Of a DNA stretch of 64,000 bases, positions 38,853-53,310 are shown one piece after another. Below the pieces are notes generated by a model, which made no database searches, was not told the DNA's origin, and worked only from the letters and a program-made list of their open reading frames with translations. This DNA is from Rhea pennata (lineage: Eukaryota; Chordata; Aves; Rheiformes; Rheidae), in the NCBI RefSeq assembly GCF_028389875.1, contig NC_084674.1, positions 14,665,501 to 14,729,500 on the forward strand. The letters run 5' to 3'. The translations under genes were made by a program, and so were the position numbers. Positions within the stretch are counted from its first letter, which is position 1, and each line of letters begins with the position of its first letter.

Positions 38853-39636
38853 CAGTGGATTTGTGCACTGGGAGACATTAAAAACTCAGCAGTTACGACT
38901 CCTTATCAAAGAATTTACTCCCTACTGAAGAAGAAAACTAGGCAGTACATCAGTAAATGTGGACAAATGCTTACACATTAGTACTGACTTCTTCATGAAA
39001 ATTGTGACTGACCCTGGTATTCTTAGCACACTGTTTGGTATTTTCATGAAGGGAACCAGGTGTTAAGTAAACACTGAGATTATTTCAACTCCGTTAATGG
39101 GAATGGATCTACTGATGTGCCTTTATTGAGGCTATGCTGATTTTACTTGCTGTCATTGACTAAGGTTTAACTATGATTTTGTTACAGTGCTTTCTTAGCG
39201 TGTGAAAAAACAACTGAATTAAACCCAGACCAGAAAGCATGGCACAAGAAAACATGGCACCCACATGGCTCCAAAAAAAACCCTAAATTAAACTGTTCCT
39301 GAGAAATACTCTTTAAAAGCTTTTTATACTAATGAAACAAAAACATTAGCAAAGGAACATTGTATCAGCTGCTGGATGCTTAGGAAATTTTTTGTTTCTG
39401 TGATTGTTCTTACATGAGATTAAATTTTCGGGTTGTGGTACCTGGAAAGTGTTTGCTTTTTAATGTGTCTTGCTATTTTACTATTGTTTGTTTATAACTT
39501 TGGGGATGTTCCACAAAATTTTCATATGGAGATGGAGAGCTGAGGAAGGATTTTTTTTTTCCCCCTATCTGTAACAAGGAGCAGGGTGACATTATTTTTT
39601 TTTATTGTTTTTCTTGCAGTATTGAGCAATACTGTC

Positions 39637-39733
39637 TTTTTTTTTTTTTTTTTTTTTTTGGTGGCATTCCTGATTCTCAGTTATGTTGACTAAAATAGCA
39701 GTAGAAAAAAAATTGTTATAAAATATTAGTATA

Positions 39734-39771
<38 letters not shown>
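39637..39771 (+). repeat. Two poly-T tracts (23 and 36 nt)
   Basis: Runs of T at 39637-39659 and 39736-39771, only 76 nt apart, with further shorter T-runs just upstream (near 39550 and 39595). No target-site duplication or element body was seen next to them. Confidence 0.9.
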
Positions 39772-39776
<5 letters not shown>

Positions 39777-41364
39777 ACGTAATTGACCTGCGGGCGGGAT
39801 GGGGGGGAAGAAACAGTGGAAAATAGCAGATTTTGCTAGTCTACTTGTCTTCAGTTCATCTTTGTCTTATGTTTCACTCACTTCCCCTTTCTTTCCTTTT
39901 TTTCTCTCTCTCGCGCGCACCTGACTTTTCTGTCCCTCTTGTGCATGCAAACAGACTTGTCTTGACACTGAAGTGTTTATGAAAGATAAATAAATGAACA
40001 TTTCCATGGTGAAGGATATCTGCCTGCACAAAGCTAAATCACAATGTTCTGTCACGTGTCTTGTCATATCTTTCTATATCTATGAAACGCCTTTAGCTTC
40101 TGTGATTGATATAAAGGCAAGATTATAACTCAGTGTAAATTATGGGGCCTGTTCAGAATTACATGGGGCTAAAATATTTAAGTCAGCTTGAGGTGTGATG
40201 CTTACCTTTTTAAATGTGTTTCAGTCTATATATCAGCCAAAAATACCATTTTGCTTTTGCTAGCTTCTTATTTTATAAAACCAAAATCTTTCTTATTAAA
40301 AAAGGGCACGATGTTCACAATCTATGAGTCTTGTATAGATAGGCTTGTGATTAGAGAAGCTGACTAGCAGCCTGATGAGTATGTGGCATAATGAATACAA
40401 GCTGTGGCTGATGATTCTCTTCTGTCTGTGACTCAGCTATTACTTGATGGGTACAATAAAGATAATAGTGAAAGTTTCATGTAGAAATTTGTGGACTATA
40501 TTTGAAGTTTTCTAAAATCTTATCAATGTTTAATCTTTTTTGACTGGCATTGTAGGGATTTGTCACTAGAAGAGCTGAATAATTCCTGCATTTTCCTCAG
40601 CCTAATAAAGTAACGTTGCACTATAGTACTACATCGTGCATTTATATATCTTTTTCATTATCTGATTTTTGAAGCATACTTTTGTTCTGTTGCATTTTCA
40701 ATTGTTTTATTTTTCATTATGAAAATATGTAATTGGTGGTAAGAGTGGGTGTTAGTGACAGCAAGGTCAGGAATGTGTACTATTGAAAGTACGCATTAAC
40801 AAGCAAGCTATTCAACCAAGGCAAAAGGCTTCACAAAACAAAATAACTGAGTAAGACGTTATCTAGCGCTTAAACCTCTGTTATGATGCATGTAAAAGGC
40901 TTTGTGTAAGGCCTTCCATTCAGGCCTTCTAGGAACAAGTGAAAGAGTAAATAATTGGGTGATTTTCTTCACAGACAGAAGACAATGTAAAAGCCTTTTG
41001 CCTTGAATAAAAGTGAACAACTTTTGTTTTTGTTTTTTCTTTTTTTAAAGAGGACACTGGGTAGATATACTTAATATCAAGGACATCACATTGTAGAAGA
41101 AATTTATGGTGGAATTGTCCACATACCTTTATAAATTGTGGATTTTTCTCAAATGCTGTAACTAAATTTGTGTGTTGTGTATACTTTGCTAACTAAAAGT
41201 TGCAGTTGTTCAAATGATAAGTGTAAATTGTTACACTCCCTAAAATTGGCAAATTTTGTATACTTGTGTTTTGTTTATAAATTGTAAGTTATGTTTTATT
41301 GACTGTTACAGGCTATCAGTGAGTATTTAATTCCCCGAAGTTACATATTACTTGTTACTTGTCT

Positions 41365-41391
41365 AAAAAAAAAAAAAAAAAAAAAAAAAAA
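41365..41391 (+). repeat. Poly-A tract (27 nt)
   Basis: An uninterrupted run of 27 A with no recognised retroposed gene upstream. Confidence 0.9.
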
Positions 41392-43989
41392 GTTGTCATA
41401 AATACCTTTAGCATTATACATTTTATTACGGTGTTAAATTAGGAGATAAGTTATAAAAGATGAATAAATCATAATTTACTAAATGACTTTATCCCTTTTT
41501 ATAGAATATGATGAAGCATAATTGGTCACACAACATTGTTTTATAGCCAGCCAGAAATTTGAAGCTTATGGCAAGGAGTCTGGAAGGGGGGAACTCTCAA
41601 ATTCAATCTCCCAAGAATGATAATGGGTTTTGGGAATTCTATAGTTTAACTGCTGCCTTGAGTATAAAGAGGATACCTGAAATGTTACCTGTTTTTTGTT
41701 ATCTAGAGTTAATACCAGAAGAGAACACTATTTGATAATAGTCATGAAAAAAAATCTGAAAAACCAAACATAAGAAATTTAGTTACTATTGGAAATTCAA
41801 GGTCTAGAAATATCTGCTTGAAAGTTTTCGTGTTCTGAAAATGAAACATGCAGAAGCACTTTTGAATATGAAGAAGGATGAGCTGAATACTTACTTCTCA
41901 TTTTGTTAACTGAGCAATTGATAATAGATGAGGAAAAATGACTTTTTGTTAATGTGCAGACATTGACAAGATCTGCTAGCAAAATCTGTACTGATACTAG
42001 GTGCTTCTATTTAATTTATTTGAATGCATTTGAATATATTGCACTCTTCTTCAATCCACCTTTGCCCAAAGTTGACTTCCAATAATAGAAGCATTCCAGA
42101 CTTGGAAATTCTCTTTGCTTCAGCCTCTGTAAATGCATCGGAGTTCAAACAACTTCCGTTACATTATTAAATAATTGCCTTAGCAAAATTATGTGTAGAC
42201 GTTCTTAAATTGATTTTCAGTGAATGTGTATGAATTGAGCATAATTTTTGTTATGAGTTAAATAGCTGATTGGAGGAGGAAGGTGAAAAAAGACATTGCT
42301 GCTACAGGTGTTCTATTTTTCTTTCTAATAAAGAAGAGTAGCTATAACATTTGGAAATGCTTGCATTGCTTAACAAGTTTGTGTTTTATTACTATATACA
42401 ATAGATGTGTTCCGGAGAGATGATTAGAAGCAATGCGTCAGTATGAAGGTAAATTACAAAAGTAATGTTAGAAAATGTTTCCTATACCTGACTGCTAATG
42501 CTGTCCTAGATAGGACTGAAATGGAGTTGAGTACCCAGCGAATGGCCTGGAGGTTTTCTTCACTACTGATTTATGTTCTTGAACTCCTCAATAGTTCATT
42601 TCCTTGCTTTTGCTTGAAGGAGGATGCGGGGTTTTTTGTTTTTTGTTTTTGTTTGTTTGTTTTGTTTTGTTTCTTCATGATTTTGTAGTAGGCTGTCACT
42701 GGATAAGCGTAGCACAGTTTGGTTGCAGAAGGGCTGCAGGATTATGCTACAGGAGCGTATTTCCTGCAGTTGTCACTGCTTAAAACAATCAAATTGGCAG
42801 AGCAAACAGTGGAAATGTTCATCTGCTTCCTTTTGAAGTCATCCAGGTTAACTGGAGCAGCTCTTAGTAGCAGTTTGAACTGGCAAGGTTGATGTTCCAC
42901 TGAAGCAAAAGAAAACTGCATGAGATTAAGGTATAACAAAATGTTAATCTATCAGGGTTATTTTTGGGAGGATCTCTGTTCCTCATTATGTTATCCAGTT
43001 GTTTACAAATTCTGCTGTTCTGGTTTCAACAGTGTTTCATATGTGCTTGGTTTGGTTCCTTTACAAGATAAAGATCAATGAATATTCAAACTTGCAATAC
43101 TTAACTTGCTTCTGTTTTTCTTCCCTGTCATATATAATCAAGATTATTGGTATTGAAGCTAAAAAAAGAAAAGTTTGTGTTTTAGATGTGACTACCGTAA
43201 ATGTCCAGTAACTAGAGGTCACTACAGCAGCACTCATGCATAAACCAAATTATGATGTTCTTGATAAGCAGGAGTACTGAGGAATTAGTCTAGCAATATT
43301 ATTATTATGAATATTCATTACTTGAGCCAATATGGAGCAACGTTTCAACAAATAAAGGCTTGGGAGCCATTGAAATTTTAGAAGCTACTGGTTTGGCAGA
43401 TACTTAATTTTGAAAATTGTAAGAGAGGAACTGAAGATAAGGGAGAAAGTGAGAACCATGTCAATTAATCTATACTTAGTATGAAACTGGCTGGCATATT
43501 GTTTGTAAAACAAATGTGTAGGGGAATTGGAAATTTTCCAGTTTTTGGTATTGTATGTGGATTTATAATATGCTTCCTCTAGACTGGAAGAAGTCCTCCT
43601 ATTCTGAATAATTATTTATCTTTTTATGTAGGATTATGTTAGGAGGTATTTCAGCTTTTTAAACCTGATATTTGAAATTTGGGGTTCTGGATCATTCCTC
43701 TGCTCAAGTTTGCGGTGTCTTGTTTTTTCAATTTCTGTCTCCAAATAGTCGCTATATTGCTTACTAGGTTAGCAATACTCTTCCTTCTTCTTCTTTTTTT
43801 TTTTTTTTATAAAGTTGCCTTTGTTTTCAGAGCAAATATTTCTGAAAGTTGCTTTTGTCGTGAAACTCTCAAGAAATGAATCTCTAAATTTGAAAACTAA
43901 CCAGACAAACATTGTTACCTTTGATTTCTAGTGCATTCTGACTCTCTCTTTTAGATTTGACTTAAACTGCATGTTTTAAACACACATAG

Positions 43990-44011
43990 TTTTTTTTTTT
44001 TTTTTTTTTTT
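43990..44011 (+). repeat. Poly-T tract (22 nt)
   Basis: An uninterrupted run of T; no adjacent element recognised. Confidence 0.9.
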
Positions 44012-47000
44012 GTCCTTTGCTGTAACAGTTTTTTGAATCAGAGATGCAAGTATTTTTGTAATCTATAAAGGCATGTTGGGAACTGGTATTATCTTGAGTG
44101 AGAGAGTAATGGCATGCATTTAACAATGTTAAATATGCTACGTGAAAACTTTGATTTGGAATCTCCGTCCTTTTTGAAAAGTTAAGTATTTATTTCATTG
44201 GAGGTTTGAATTAGTCATGTTTCTGCATGTAAACTTTTATTGGAGACCAACTTGCCTTCTGGTAAGTTTACTATAAGGAAACTTTTATCTTTTTTTTTGT
44301 CATCTTGTAACTTATTTTTCGTTATGGGGAAGTTATTCAAACTCTAATCTGTGCACTGAGAAGGAAGACAAACACGAATACTGAATTTAGATATTAGGAA
44401 AATTAATTGCAAAACCAACTCTATAATTGCACTTATTAAAAGAGTTTACGGGCCTGTCTGCTCTGTATTTATTAGAGAGAGGGATTGCAGAACCTTTCTC
44501 CTCTCATTAATACTGCCTGTTATGCATGCGATGCACGTTACTGCTTCATGCCATGTAATTATGGCAGTGCAGTCCTCTTGACTGCATTGGGTCAGCCTTC
44601 ACCCTACCTATGGCTGTGTCCTCATGCCTAATACACAGTCTTTGAGTGAAGATGCCTCTACATTTTCTCACAGACTTGAAAGATATCAGCTTTCTTACTC
44701 ATTATGGACGTAATAATTCTTCCAGGCCAGCACTGTCTGTCTGAGTGCTAGGTAGCATTCCAACACATGGCACTGCTCCTGTTTAAAGACAGATTCTAGG
44801 AAAGGGACAGAGAGGGAAAATGACTGTTTTTTTGTGGAGTTATGGTTTTAGATACTTTTCACCTGTATGTTCGATGTGGGGTGTTTCAAGGCAGGAAAGA
44901 AAGAAGCGCAACGTGGAAAGCTAGAGATTCAGGGGCATATAGACATTCTTTAACTTGTCTGATGTCTACAATCCTTAAAGCTAGATCACTGCCAGAAGGA
45001 TGAATGCTGAACACAACAGTAGGCCTATGGTTTATTCCCAAGCGTCTCTCATCTAGCTAATAAAATATTCATTCCTTTAGTCAAGTATGTGCTGTTGCCT
45101 TTGACAAGAAAACCAGAAATATTTGCCAGAACCAAATGTTAAGGAGAAAAAAATGGTGTACCATTCTTTGTTCGAGGAAGAGAGGTACTTTGGGTTTTTT
45201 CCACTTCCTTTTTCATTGGTCCAAATCCTTATGCCATCCTCTTGAGTTTTGCTTCAAAACAAAAACCAGCAATAATATCCTCTTGTCTCTAATTCATCCA
45301 AGACTACAGATATGCAAAATGTGAAAATTGTCCAAGGGTACGCTATTTTTTTTTCTTTTTTAATTTCCCCTGCAATAATGGTGGTAAAGTATGGCCCTTG
45401 CTACGTTTGAACATTAGAATGAGTTCTTTCGAAACTTTTTCTCTATCACTGAAGTCTGACAAAGATGGGAGAAAAACATCCCATCAATAGTAAAAATGAC
45501 CAATTTGTTTCATAAAATTCTGATTTTTTGATACGCCAAGCCTTTTTTTAATTACTTTCATAGATGCATTTCTTTATGCATTTTTTGAATCCTCTGAGTC
45601 TACTTAGTAGTCATTGGGCAGAGAAGCCTGTGCAATTTAAAATAAACCAAAATAAATGCAAATTTTTATCAGCAAGAAACTTGCAAAAGTTCCTAATACC
45701 ATAAATGGCTGAGCAACACATTAGAGCTCCTCTTGGCTTTTTGCTTATTTGTAGTTCTGTTATATATATTTTATGTATGATACATAGTTATATATATTTA
45801 TTGCTGCAATTTAGTCTTCGCTGAACCCTCAGACACAGCTTGGTGCTTGACTGTCCCTTTCCCTAGGCAAAGTATGTTGTATACTGTAGAATATAAATAG
45901 AATTAAAGTTGTTGCTTTTAAATCAGCATGTTAGAAATAAAAAATTTAAAAATATACAAGAAATAATTCTTTAAAACTTAACAGAAATGATTTATTATTT
46001 TCTTTGAAAATTAGGAAGACATTAAGGAAGATGTTTCACAGTAATTTGGCTTTTGTAGTGAAGTTGATTTAAAACACTTCATTTTCTCATCTGTCTTGTT
46101 CCATCTCTTTGCCATTACTTGCCATGAGCTCGGTTGTGCCAATACTGTGATGTATTGATTTGTTCTGTAAATTAATACAAATAGCTTTCCCAAATGGATT
46201 GTGGTTCCCTTCCCTCTCTGTCACACCCTATCCCAGTATCATTTCAGTAATCTGATGCACAGCACCACACAGTCTTACCATACTTGTGTGGTTCAGCTTG
46301 GAGGGTGAAAACTGAAGTGAGTATAGGGTAGGACTTGCAACGTCTAACAAACTGCTTATAATTTCAGGAAAGCATCTTATGTGCCTCAGCGTTTTTAGGC
46401 AGCATTTTTATTGTAATACAGTCAATTTCTTCCACAGTGGTCAGACTTGCTGCGATTGAGCTCTGATCTCAGTTGTGAAGCACTTTCTCACTTTTGTAAC
46501 TCTAGGTTCTTAACAGCTGATGCTCCGCTGAACCTATTTTAGGCATGCATTTATTTCAGACCTTGCAGGTTTACAATTACACAGCTAGCTTTTAATGTAA
46601 TTTTATTTAATAAGGAAAAAAGATTATACAGTGAAGTTGTAGATACCAGTGGCTAGGTATCAGATTGCTCTCAGAACATGTGGGTTATGTGAATGTCTGT
46701 TGAGATTATTTATTATTACAGATAGTAAGAGATTATTATTTATCTGAACTTTAAAATGTGAAAACTTCAGTATAGCAAAAGTAGAATTTTTTTATTTGTT
46801 TCTTTTTTGAGGTATTGTGGAAATTGTATTTGAAGCATTTTCATTTTTATTCATTTGCTATTTAAAATAGAAATAATACTCAACTGAGACAAAAAAAATG
46901 TTTGAATTGAAATGGCTGTGACTGGCAACATGAGTAAAAGTTAGTTAAACAGTGAGGAGCAGTGGAAAACTTGCATTTTAATGATGATGTAGTAGTAGAT

Positions 47001-50000
47001 ACCACATGATAGATACCTTAATACATATGATTTTAATTACATTGCTCTTTCTTAATGATAATCAGAATAATATTGCGAAATTACTGCACATTATAGCTCA
47101 AAGAAACAAAAGTACTGAAGCTGACTTCTAACTTGTGTGGAAAATAAGGTTTCATGACATAAATCCTCATAATACTGTTGGAGATTTTGTCAGCTGCTAG
47201 CTGATGAAGGAAGAATTATGACTGCAATTAGAGTGAGAAACAGAAACAAGTTTAACAACTCTTACTGTTTCTTCTGTATCTTTGTTCCATCAGTAAAAAT
47301 GAGTCATCCTGAAGAACTTTATTAAAATGCTCTAGTCAAGTGCAATTTTACTGCAGATGTTTGTTATGATTACGAAAGACATGTACATATTTAGAGACTA
47401 CAAGGTTAGATTGCTTGCAAAAAAGAAGTGCCGTAAACTGCAGATTAATAATTTCTTTAGATAGTTAAAATTAGTCTTCAATGCAAGGACCTTGAATTGA
47501 CTGTTTTCCTATCTTTGTGATGAAACATTACTAGAAATTTGGAAGAGCTGAAGAATATTTTTTTTAGGATAGTTAGTGTAACCTGACAACTATGACAGAC
47601 TACTTAAATAAAGCAAATAAACATGTACAAAACAGATTTAAAAATCATTTTTATCTTAGCTAACTTTTCTAGTTCATTCAGTGCATTTCTATGCCCATAA
47701 AAGGAGTAGCAGAATTGAAAATTGTTATGCAGGAATCATCTGCACTGGGACTTGCACACTGAGAGCCAGCCCCATAAAGGAAATGGATAAAGATCCAGGA
47801 GAGCAGACACAGAACATGGAGAAGATGACTCATATCAGCTTCTGTAGCACACCCAGAAATGGTGAGAGGTGTGTGTTGAAATGGTTAAAGAGCAGTCACC
47901 AACTGCTGACTGAAGTATGTAGTGCACAAAATGTGCTTTGTAACAGAATAAAATACCTCCCAGAGGCAAGTACAAGTTTAAACATGTGTTTAATTATCAG
48001 GTCTTCAAACTTGCTATGAATTGCATTTCCTCATCCTGGATGGGAGTAAATTATCTTGATTGGTGTCTGAAGAACGAAAGAAAATAGTTCAGTTTGCATG
48101 CTGGCCTGAATCTGAATCCCACCAGATGGCAGGCTTGATCTGAAATTGAGAAGAAAGGCTGCTCTCTTGGAGAAAGCTGCTGTCTGTGTTGGGAACTCAG
48201 CAGTGTTGCTCCCCTCTGCCAGGTACTCTGTTCTGGGAATGGGTAAGGAGATAAGCAGGGATGAGATGGTTACAGATTGTTTCAAATGTAGTTTTGCTGA
48301 GACACAGCCCAGGCTGCTGTTTTTAAGTTCTGTTTAGTGTTTTCTTTTGCAGGGACTTTATTTCCTATATCTTTTTTTTGTGAAAGATGATCTTTTCCTA
48401 GGTTACAGGAAAAAACAATCATCTGCATTTTGTACAGGGAATTGTATTTTGTCCTTCAACCATACTCCAAATCATGTCTATCTGCATTACATGTCTTGAG
48501 CATTTGTTATGTGATTGGTTATGATGGTATTATATTCTGTTTACTTTTTCACTGATGTATGTCTGTATAGTTTATTATAGCTGTTAGCGTAGGGACATAT
48601 CTGAAATTCCTAGTTGGTTCTATTTCAATGTAAAGAAGTTCCATCCAAGTAAAAGGTAACCATCTCCATTTTTAGGCTGCTCTCCGTAGTGTTTTGTTTA
48701 TAAACATGTAAGTACTGAATAAACTAGTGACATGGCTTTTATACTCTTGCCATACAAGTAAATGGAATGTTGACAGAAAAATGCATACTAAAACGTATTT
48801 TAGTTTCTGAAGTGCTGAAGAAAGTCGAAAAACTAGTATTTTTTGTTGCTTTGATGTAGGAAAGGAGTATAAAAATCCAGCTGCCACCAGTCATTAAAAA
48901 TCTCTTCTTTCTTTCTTACTGATGGTGCATATTTCTGAAATCTAAAGAAGGTATTTAATAAAAACGAGTGGCAATTTAGTCTTTAGTAGTGTTTACAATC
49001 ATGACAGGTGCAGATAATCAACAGAAATGACAGGTGAAATCTGTACAGCTTTCTCATTTTGGCATGTAAAGATATTTTTCTTCTCTGTGGATGAGAGAAG
49101 TTGTGCATACTGACAGGCTGGTGGATGACACAGGCACAGTGATTAGTCTTGGATCACCACTGTAAATAAATGAAAAACATCACTGTAGAAGGGACCTCAG
49201 TATCCCTAACTTACCTTTCGGTCATTTGCCACTGTAAGTGATGATTAGAGTGGACGAGAACTTCTGCTCCTGGAGTGCAGTCTTGCAACCACGATTATAA
49301 AAGATTTTGCCGAGTTTGTATAGGACAGAAGTCTTTAATAATCAGCCATTCTGATCTTTTAAGCCTATTTTGAAACACTTTCTAGTGGACAAAGAAGTCC
49401 TCTTCATTTCATCAGCGATCATAATCTCTCAGCTTTGAGTTGTGTTGTTGTGTTGCAGGCTCACATATTTTGCAAATTCCAATGGAACCTGAAATGAACC
49501 CAGCAAAATGTGCTGTGAGAACAATGAAATTTTGAATACTTTTCCTCAGTCCACTAACATCACCTCTCACTTTTAAGGATCCTTTGTAGTAGTAGTCTTC
49601 AACATCTGTTCCCTTTCAGCTGGGTATTAGATGGACTCATTCGACTACTACTCCTGTCCTTAATTTGATTCCCCTGACATATTAACAGATATGTATCATC
49701 TATTAGAGATTCAGGTAGCATCATTTTAGGATAAAAACTCTGTAGATTCCTTGTAAGGAAGAGGGGAATTTTTAAAAAAGATATTGTAAGTCCAAACTGG
49801 AATCTTAGTTTAGCTCTTTGTACGAACACACAAGATCACAGCCAGAATTAACAGATGGGAACTGTCTTCTACCTGGATAGGGGAAAAAAATAACAATAAT
49901 TTTTTGCTATAATTTCTGTTAATTCTGTCAATTTTTAAATGAATAGAAAAACAGTGTGCCTTGTTCAGATTTTACTGTGTTGGCTTGTTTGGAAGCTTGC

Positions 50001-50617
50001 TGTTAAGAATACTGTATGATAAGTGAGATTTATCCTGTTTCCTGTAGGGTGAGGGAAGGATTCAACATAAAGCCAAGAAGAACTCTCTTCATCTCTAATA
50101 GCATAGATTTGTAATTCTGTTAAGTACTGTTGAGTTAGATACTGTGGTGCAGTGTGGAGTATGTTTTATTTTTAGCAGATTTGGAGGAGGCAAGAATGCT
50201 AATTAACATGAAAATTGCAATTAAAATACATATATAGGATAGTGTGTCTATTTCAAAACAGTTTGATTCTCTGAATCAGTAGGTATGCATATGCATGTAT
50301 GATGTGTGAAAGTATATGAGTTTTTTTAAACTTAAAACTCTCTGATTTACCATTGCCAAACATCTATTTCCTGTATCCTTACTCTGCTTCTCTTTTAGAG
50401 AACCTTATCCTTGCTTGTGATTCCTTTTCGTTAAGTCTCTAGTATCTATTGTTATGAACAGTCTCTTATTACTTGATATGGTTATTCAATAGATAGTATG
50501 GTGCAGCATCTGGTTAATATTCTAATACTACGATCTATGTATTTTTTTTTAAATAGAAAAAGTGTTTGTTTATATATTTTAGTTAATTGCCTGCCTGTAG
50601 AGGGAGCTGGTGAGTAA

Positions 50618-50652
50618 GTTTTTTGTTTTTTGTTTTTTGTTTTTTGTTTTTT
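50618..50652 (+). repeat. Heptanucleotide repeat GTTTTTT, five copies
   Basis: Five perfect, head-to-tail GTTTTTT units (35 nt). The minus-strand open frame that crosses it is an artefact of the repeat. Confidence 0.9.
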
Positions 50653-52620
50653 AACGATTATTTCTATAAGAACATTTAAACACGGCAATGTTTGGAAATG
50701 AGAGCAGAAGGAAAAGGCTGATTTTAACACTTTTCTGGTGTGTGCGTGGTGGGGGGGGAAGCTGGAGAATATTCTAATGGATTAAATTAATCAAGTACAT
50801 TTTGCTCTGTGTCCTGAAACTACCTAGAGACAAGGGTTGTAGAAGAGGATAATTTGAATATATTATTTTCAAGCTGGATGCCTTTGGTTTCCTGCAAATG
50901 TCTGGAGTTCAAAAGGCATCTTTTCTGTGGTAATGTGACTATGTTACCTTAAAACCATAGAGGTGAATCTACAGCAAAATCTGTAGAACTATTTTTTCTG
51001 ATGGAGAAAAAGAAACCTGAGCTAATACTAATAAGTCATATTAAGGTAATTATGAACAGAAGCTTAATAAGAATAAAAGAATAAAATAAAAATTGTGAAG
51101 AATTGAAAAGGACTTACAAATATTTGGGAATATCCATTTATAATCATTAAGCATACATGTATACACCCCCCCACCCACCCCGTGTGTATATACACACAAA
51201 AAATATGGATATAGGCTGTCACATTCAAGAGTTGATGATGTAACAGTGCTGGGATGCTTAGAGAACAATGAAATCTGGCTGTTCTCCTTTCTCTGTAGAT
51301 TTTATTTTTCTGACACTAGATATTTAGACAACTGGCTGCATATTTACTTTTTTAATACGGGGACCTTTTAAAAACAATAGTCTGGTCTTGTGTTTAATAA
51401 ATTCATCAGAAAATAACATGCTACTAACTTCCCTTAGAGAGTTTAAGGGCATGCACTCTTTTCCTGACTTTGCACTTAAATATCATCGAAAGATGGATAA
51501 TATGAAATTCAGGAAAACTAACCTGACCTATAGACAGGAATATAGGCATTATGTTTCCTGTTGTATTGTTGTTTTCTGTCTTTTGCATTCTGTGGTGAAG
51601 ACCAGAAGCTTACTGTGTTTTACTTGCTGTCTAGTTAGTTATGTCTACATTTAAAAGAATGAATTCTAAAACTGTATTTAAAGTGAACTAGATTATCACT
51701 ATAAATCTGAGTGTGGAGAAAATTTTGTCTCAAGAAGACTCTTGCTTAAAATACCATCGTAAGGTAGTTTTTCTGTCCCATATGGAGCTGTAAGATAAAG
51801 ACGATGCTATTTTGAAAGCTACGTAATATATTTATATTCCACACACAATGCAAATTTATGTGGCCGTATTAAAAAAAAAGAAAAATCAAACTCCTATTTT
51901 TTTTTAAATGGACATCACTCTAATGTAGTGTTAAAACAATTTTATTGCTGCAATATCAATTTTGTTAGATAAATAATAAAATGTAAAATTCTGATATTAC
52001 TCATGGACAATTTCTCTATTTGCTTTGTTCTTGAAATATTTCAGTATGTTATTGCACACACGAGTGCCCAAGTTTAACTTGGACACAAAAGTAAACATAA
52101 GAGAACAATAATAATTCGATCCAGTTAAACAAAGTCATATGGTTGTTATAACCAATGATCGTCTTCTGTAAGAGATGTTTTATTTAACATCTTGTACGGC
52201 CTCATTATTAAAGTATTTTGACTTTATTCAACTCTTTTTAAAATATCATATATCCTGCTTCCTAGATAGGATGTAGGCATTGTGTAGTATGCCACTTCCT
52301 TTTCCTGAATCACTGAACTATGTAGTGTATGGAACCAGAACAAATAATTTATATTCTGAATGTATTACTGCAGCAGAAAAAAAAAAGCTGTCCAGTCAGT
52401 ATAGGGCATGCTTAGACGTACTGTTAACCTTGCTCTCACAGCTGTTATTTATGTAATTTAAAACAGTAAGTCATATCAGATAAACTAGCTACAAATCATT
52501 AAGTGATTTGTATCAATATGCAGACAGGAAAAAACAATGCTATGGTTTATTACTGTGGTCTGAAATACAGCAATCTTTCTGTCCCTTCCACCGCAGTTTG
52601 TGAGGGTCAGTGGCATATCT

Positions 52621-52662
52621 CTGTCTGTCTGTCTGTCTGTCTGTCTCCCCCCCTCCCCCCCC
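52621..52662 (+). repeat. CTGT tetranucleotide repeat and C-rich tract
   Basis: Six CTGT units (52621-52646) followed by C7-T-C8. The C-rich end could form structured DNA. The frames on both strands crossing it are not genes. Confidence 0.9.
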
Positions 52663-53246
52663 AATATCCTTCTTTTGCCAAGCTGACCAAGGGAACTCTT
52701 TCATTGTTCTGTTCTGTGCTGTTTCATAAAGGAGCATTCCATAATGAACCAGAAAATGGTGGGAAATTTCCCATACAAATAAAGAAACAGTAAGAAAGAT
52801 TAGCAGGAATTTAAGATGCAAAATGAGTTTATCATTGAGTTTTCACTTTTATTTGTTAATCAACTAATTGTTTATTCCTGAAATAAAAGAATGATGCTGC
52901 TTTTCACTCTCAGACTCTCAGAAGAAGGTCTGGTGAAATTTTTGCAATGGTATAATTAATCAACTGTGATGCTGCTTATGTAATATCCTCTTGATAGGTG
53001 CTTGTGTGAGCTAAAGCCATCTAAAACTTTCAGGGCAAAACGTGTTAAATACAGAGGTTAAATACTATTTCATTTTTGTAGTCTTTATATTCTGTAATTA
53101 AGTCATTTTCCCTCCATAATTTTTCTTATTTAATGTGCAGCTCATCTGTATTCTATAATAGAATACTTAATTGATATTTCTCTTCTGCATTTCATTTCAA
53201 GGGAGCTTTAAAATGAATCAAGAACTTTTTCTCATCTGATTTGTAT

Positions 53247-53310
53247 TTATAGATAGATTTTTATATATGCACATGTGTGTGTGTATGCAAATATAAAAAT
53301 CTATCTATAA
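53247..53310 (+). repeat. 20-bp perfect inverted repeat
   Basis: Arms at 53247-53266 and 53291-53310 are perfect reverse complements (core TATAGATAGATTTTTATA), with a 24-nt loop rich in TG. It would form a cruciform or an RNA hairpin when transcribed. It is AT-rich, so it may come from simple-sequence drift. Confidence 0.85.

Larger units (their letters stand above)
38380..47600 (+). other. ARHGEF3: Probable ARHGEF3 intron, 5' half
   Basis: AT-rich sequence without a supported gene. It contains the CR1 fragment, poly-T runs at 39637, 39736 and 43990, a run of 27 A at 41365-41391, and a T/G-rich simple stretch at about 42631-42672. A block around 44455-44640 is richer in GC and in ATTA/TGCATGC motifs and could be regulatory, but this is only an impression. 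Confidence 0.5.

Noticed and set aside
49185..49215. GAAGGGACCTC resembling the reverse of the CR1 3' region
   Set aside because: The match stops after 11 nt and the flanks do not continue the CR1 consensus.
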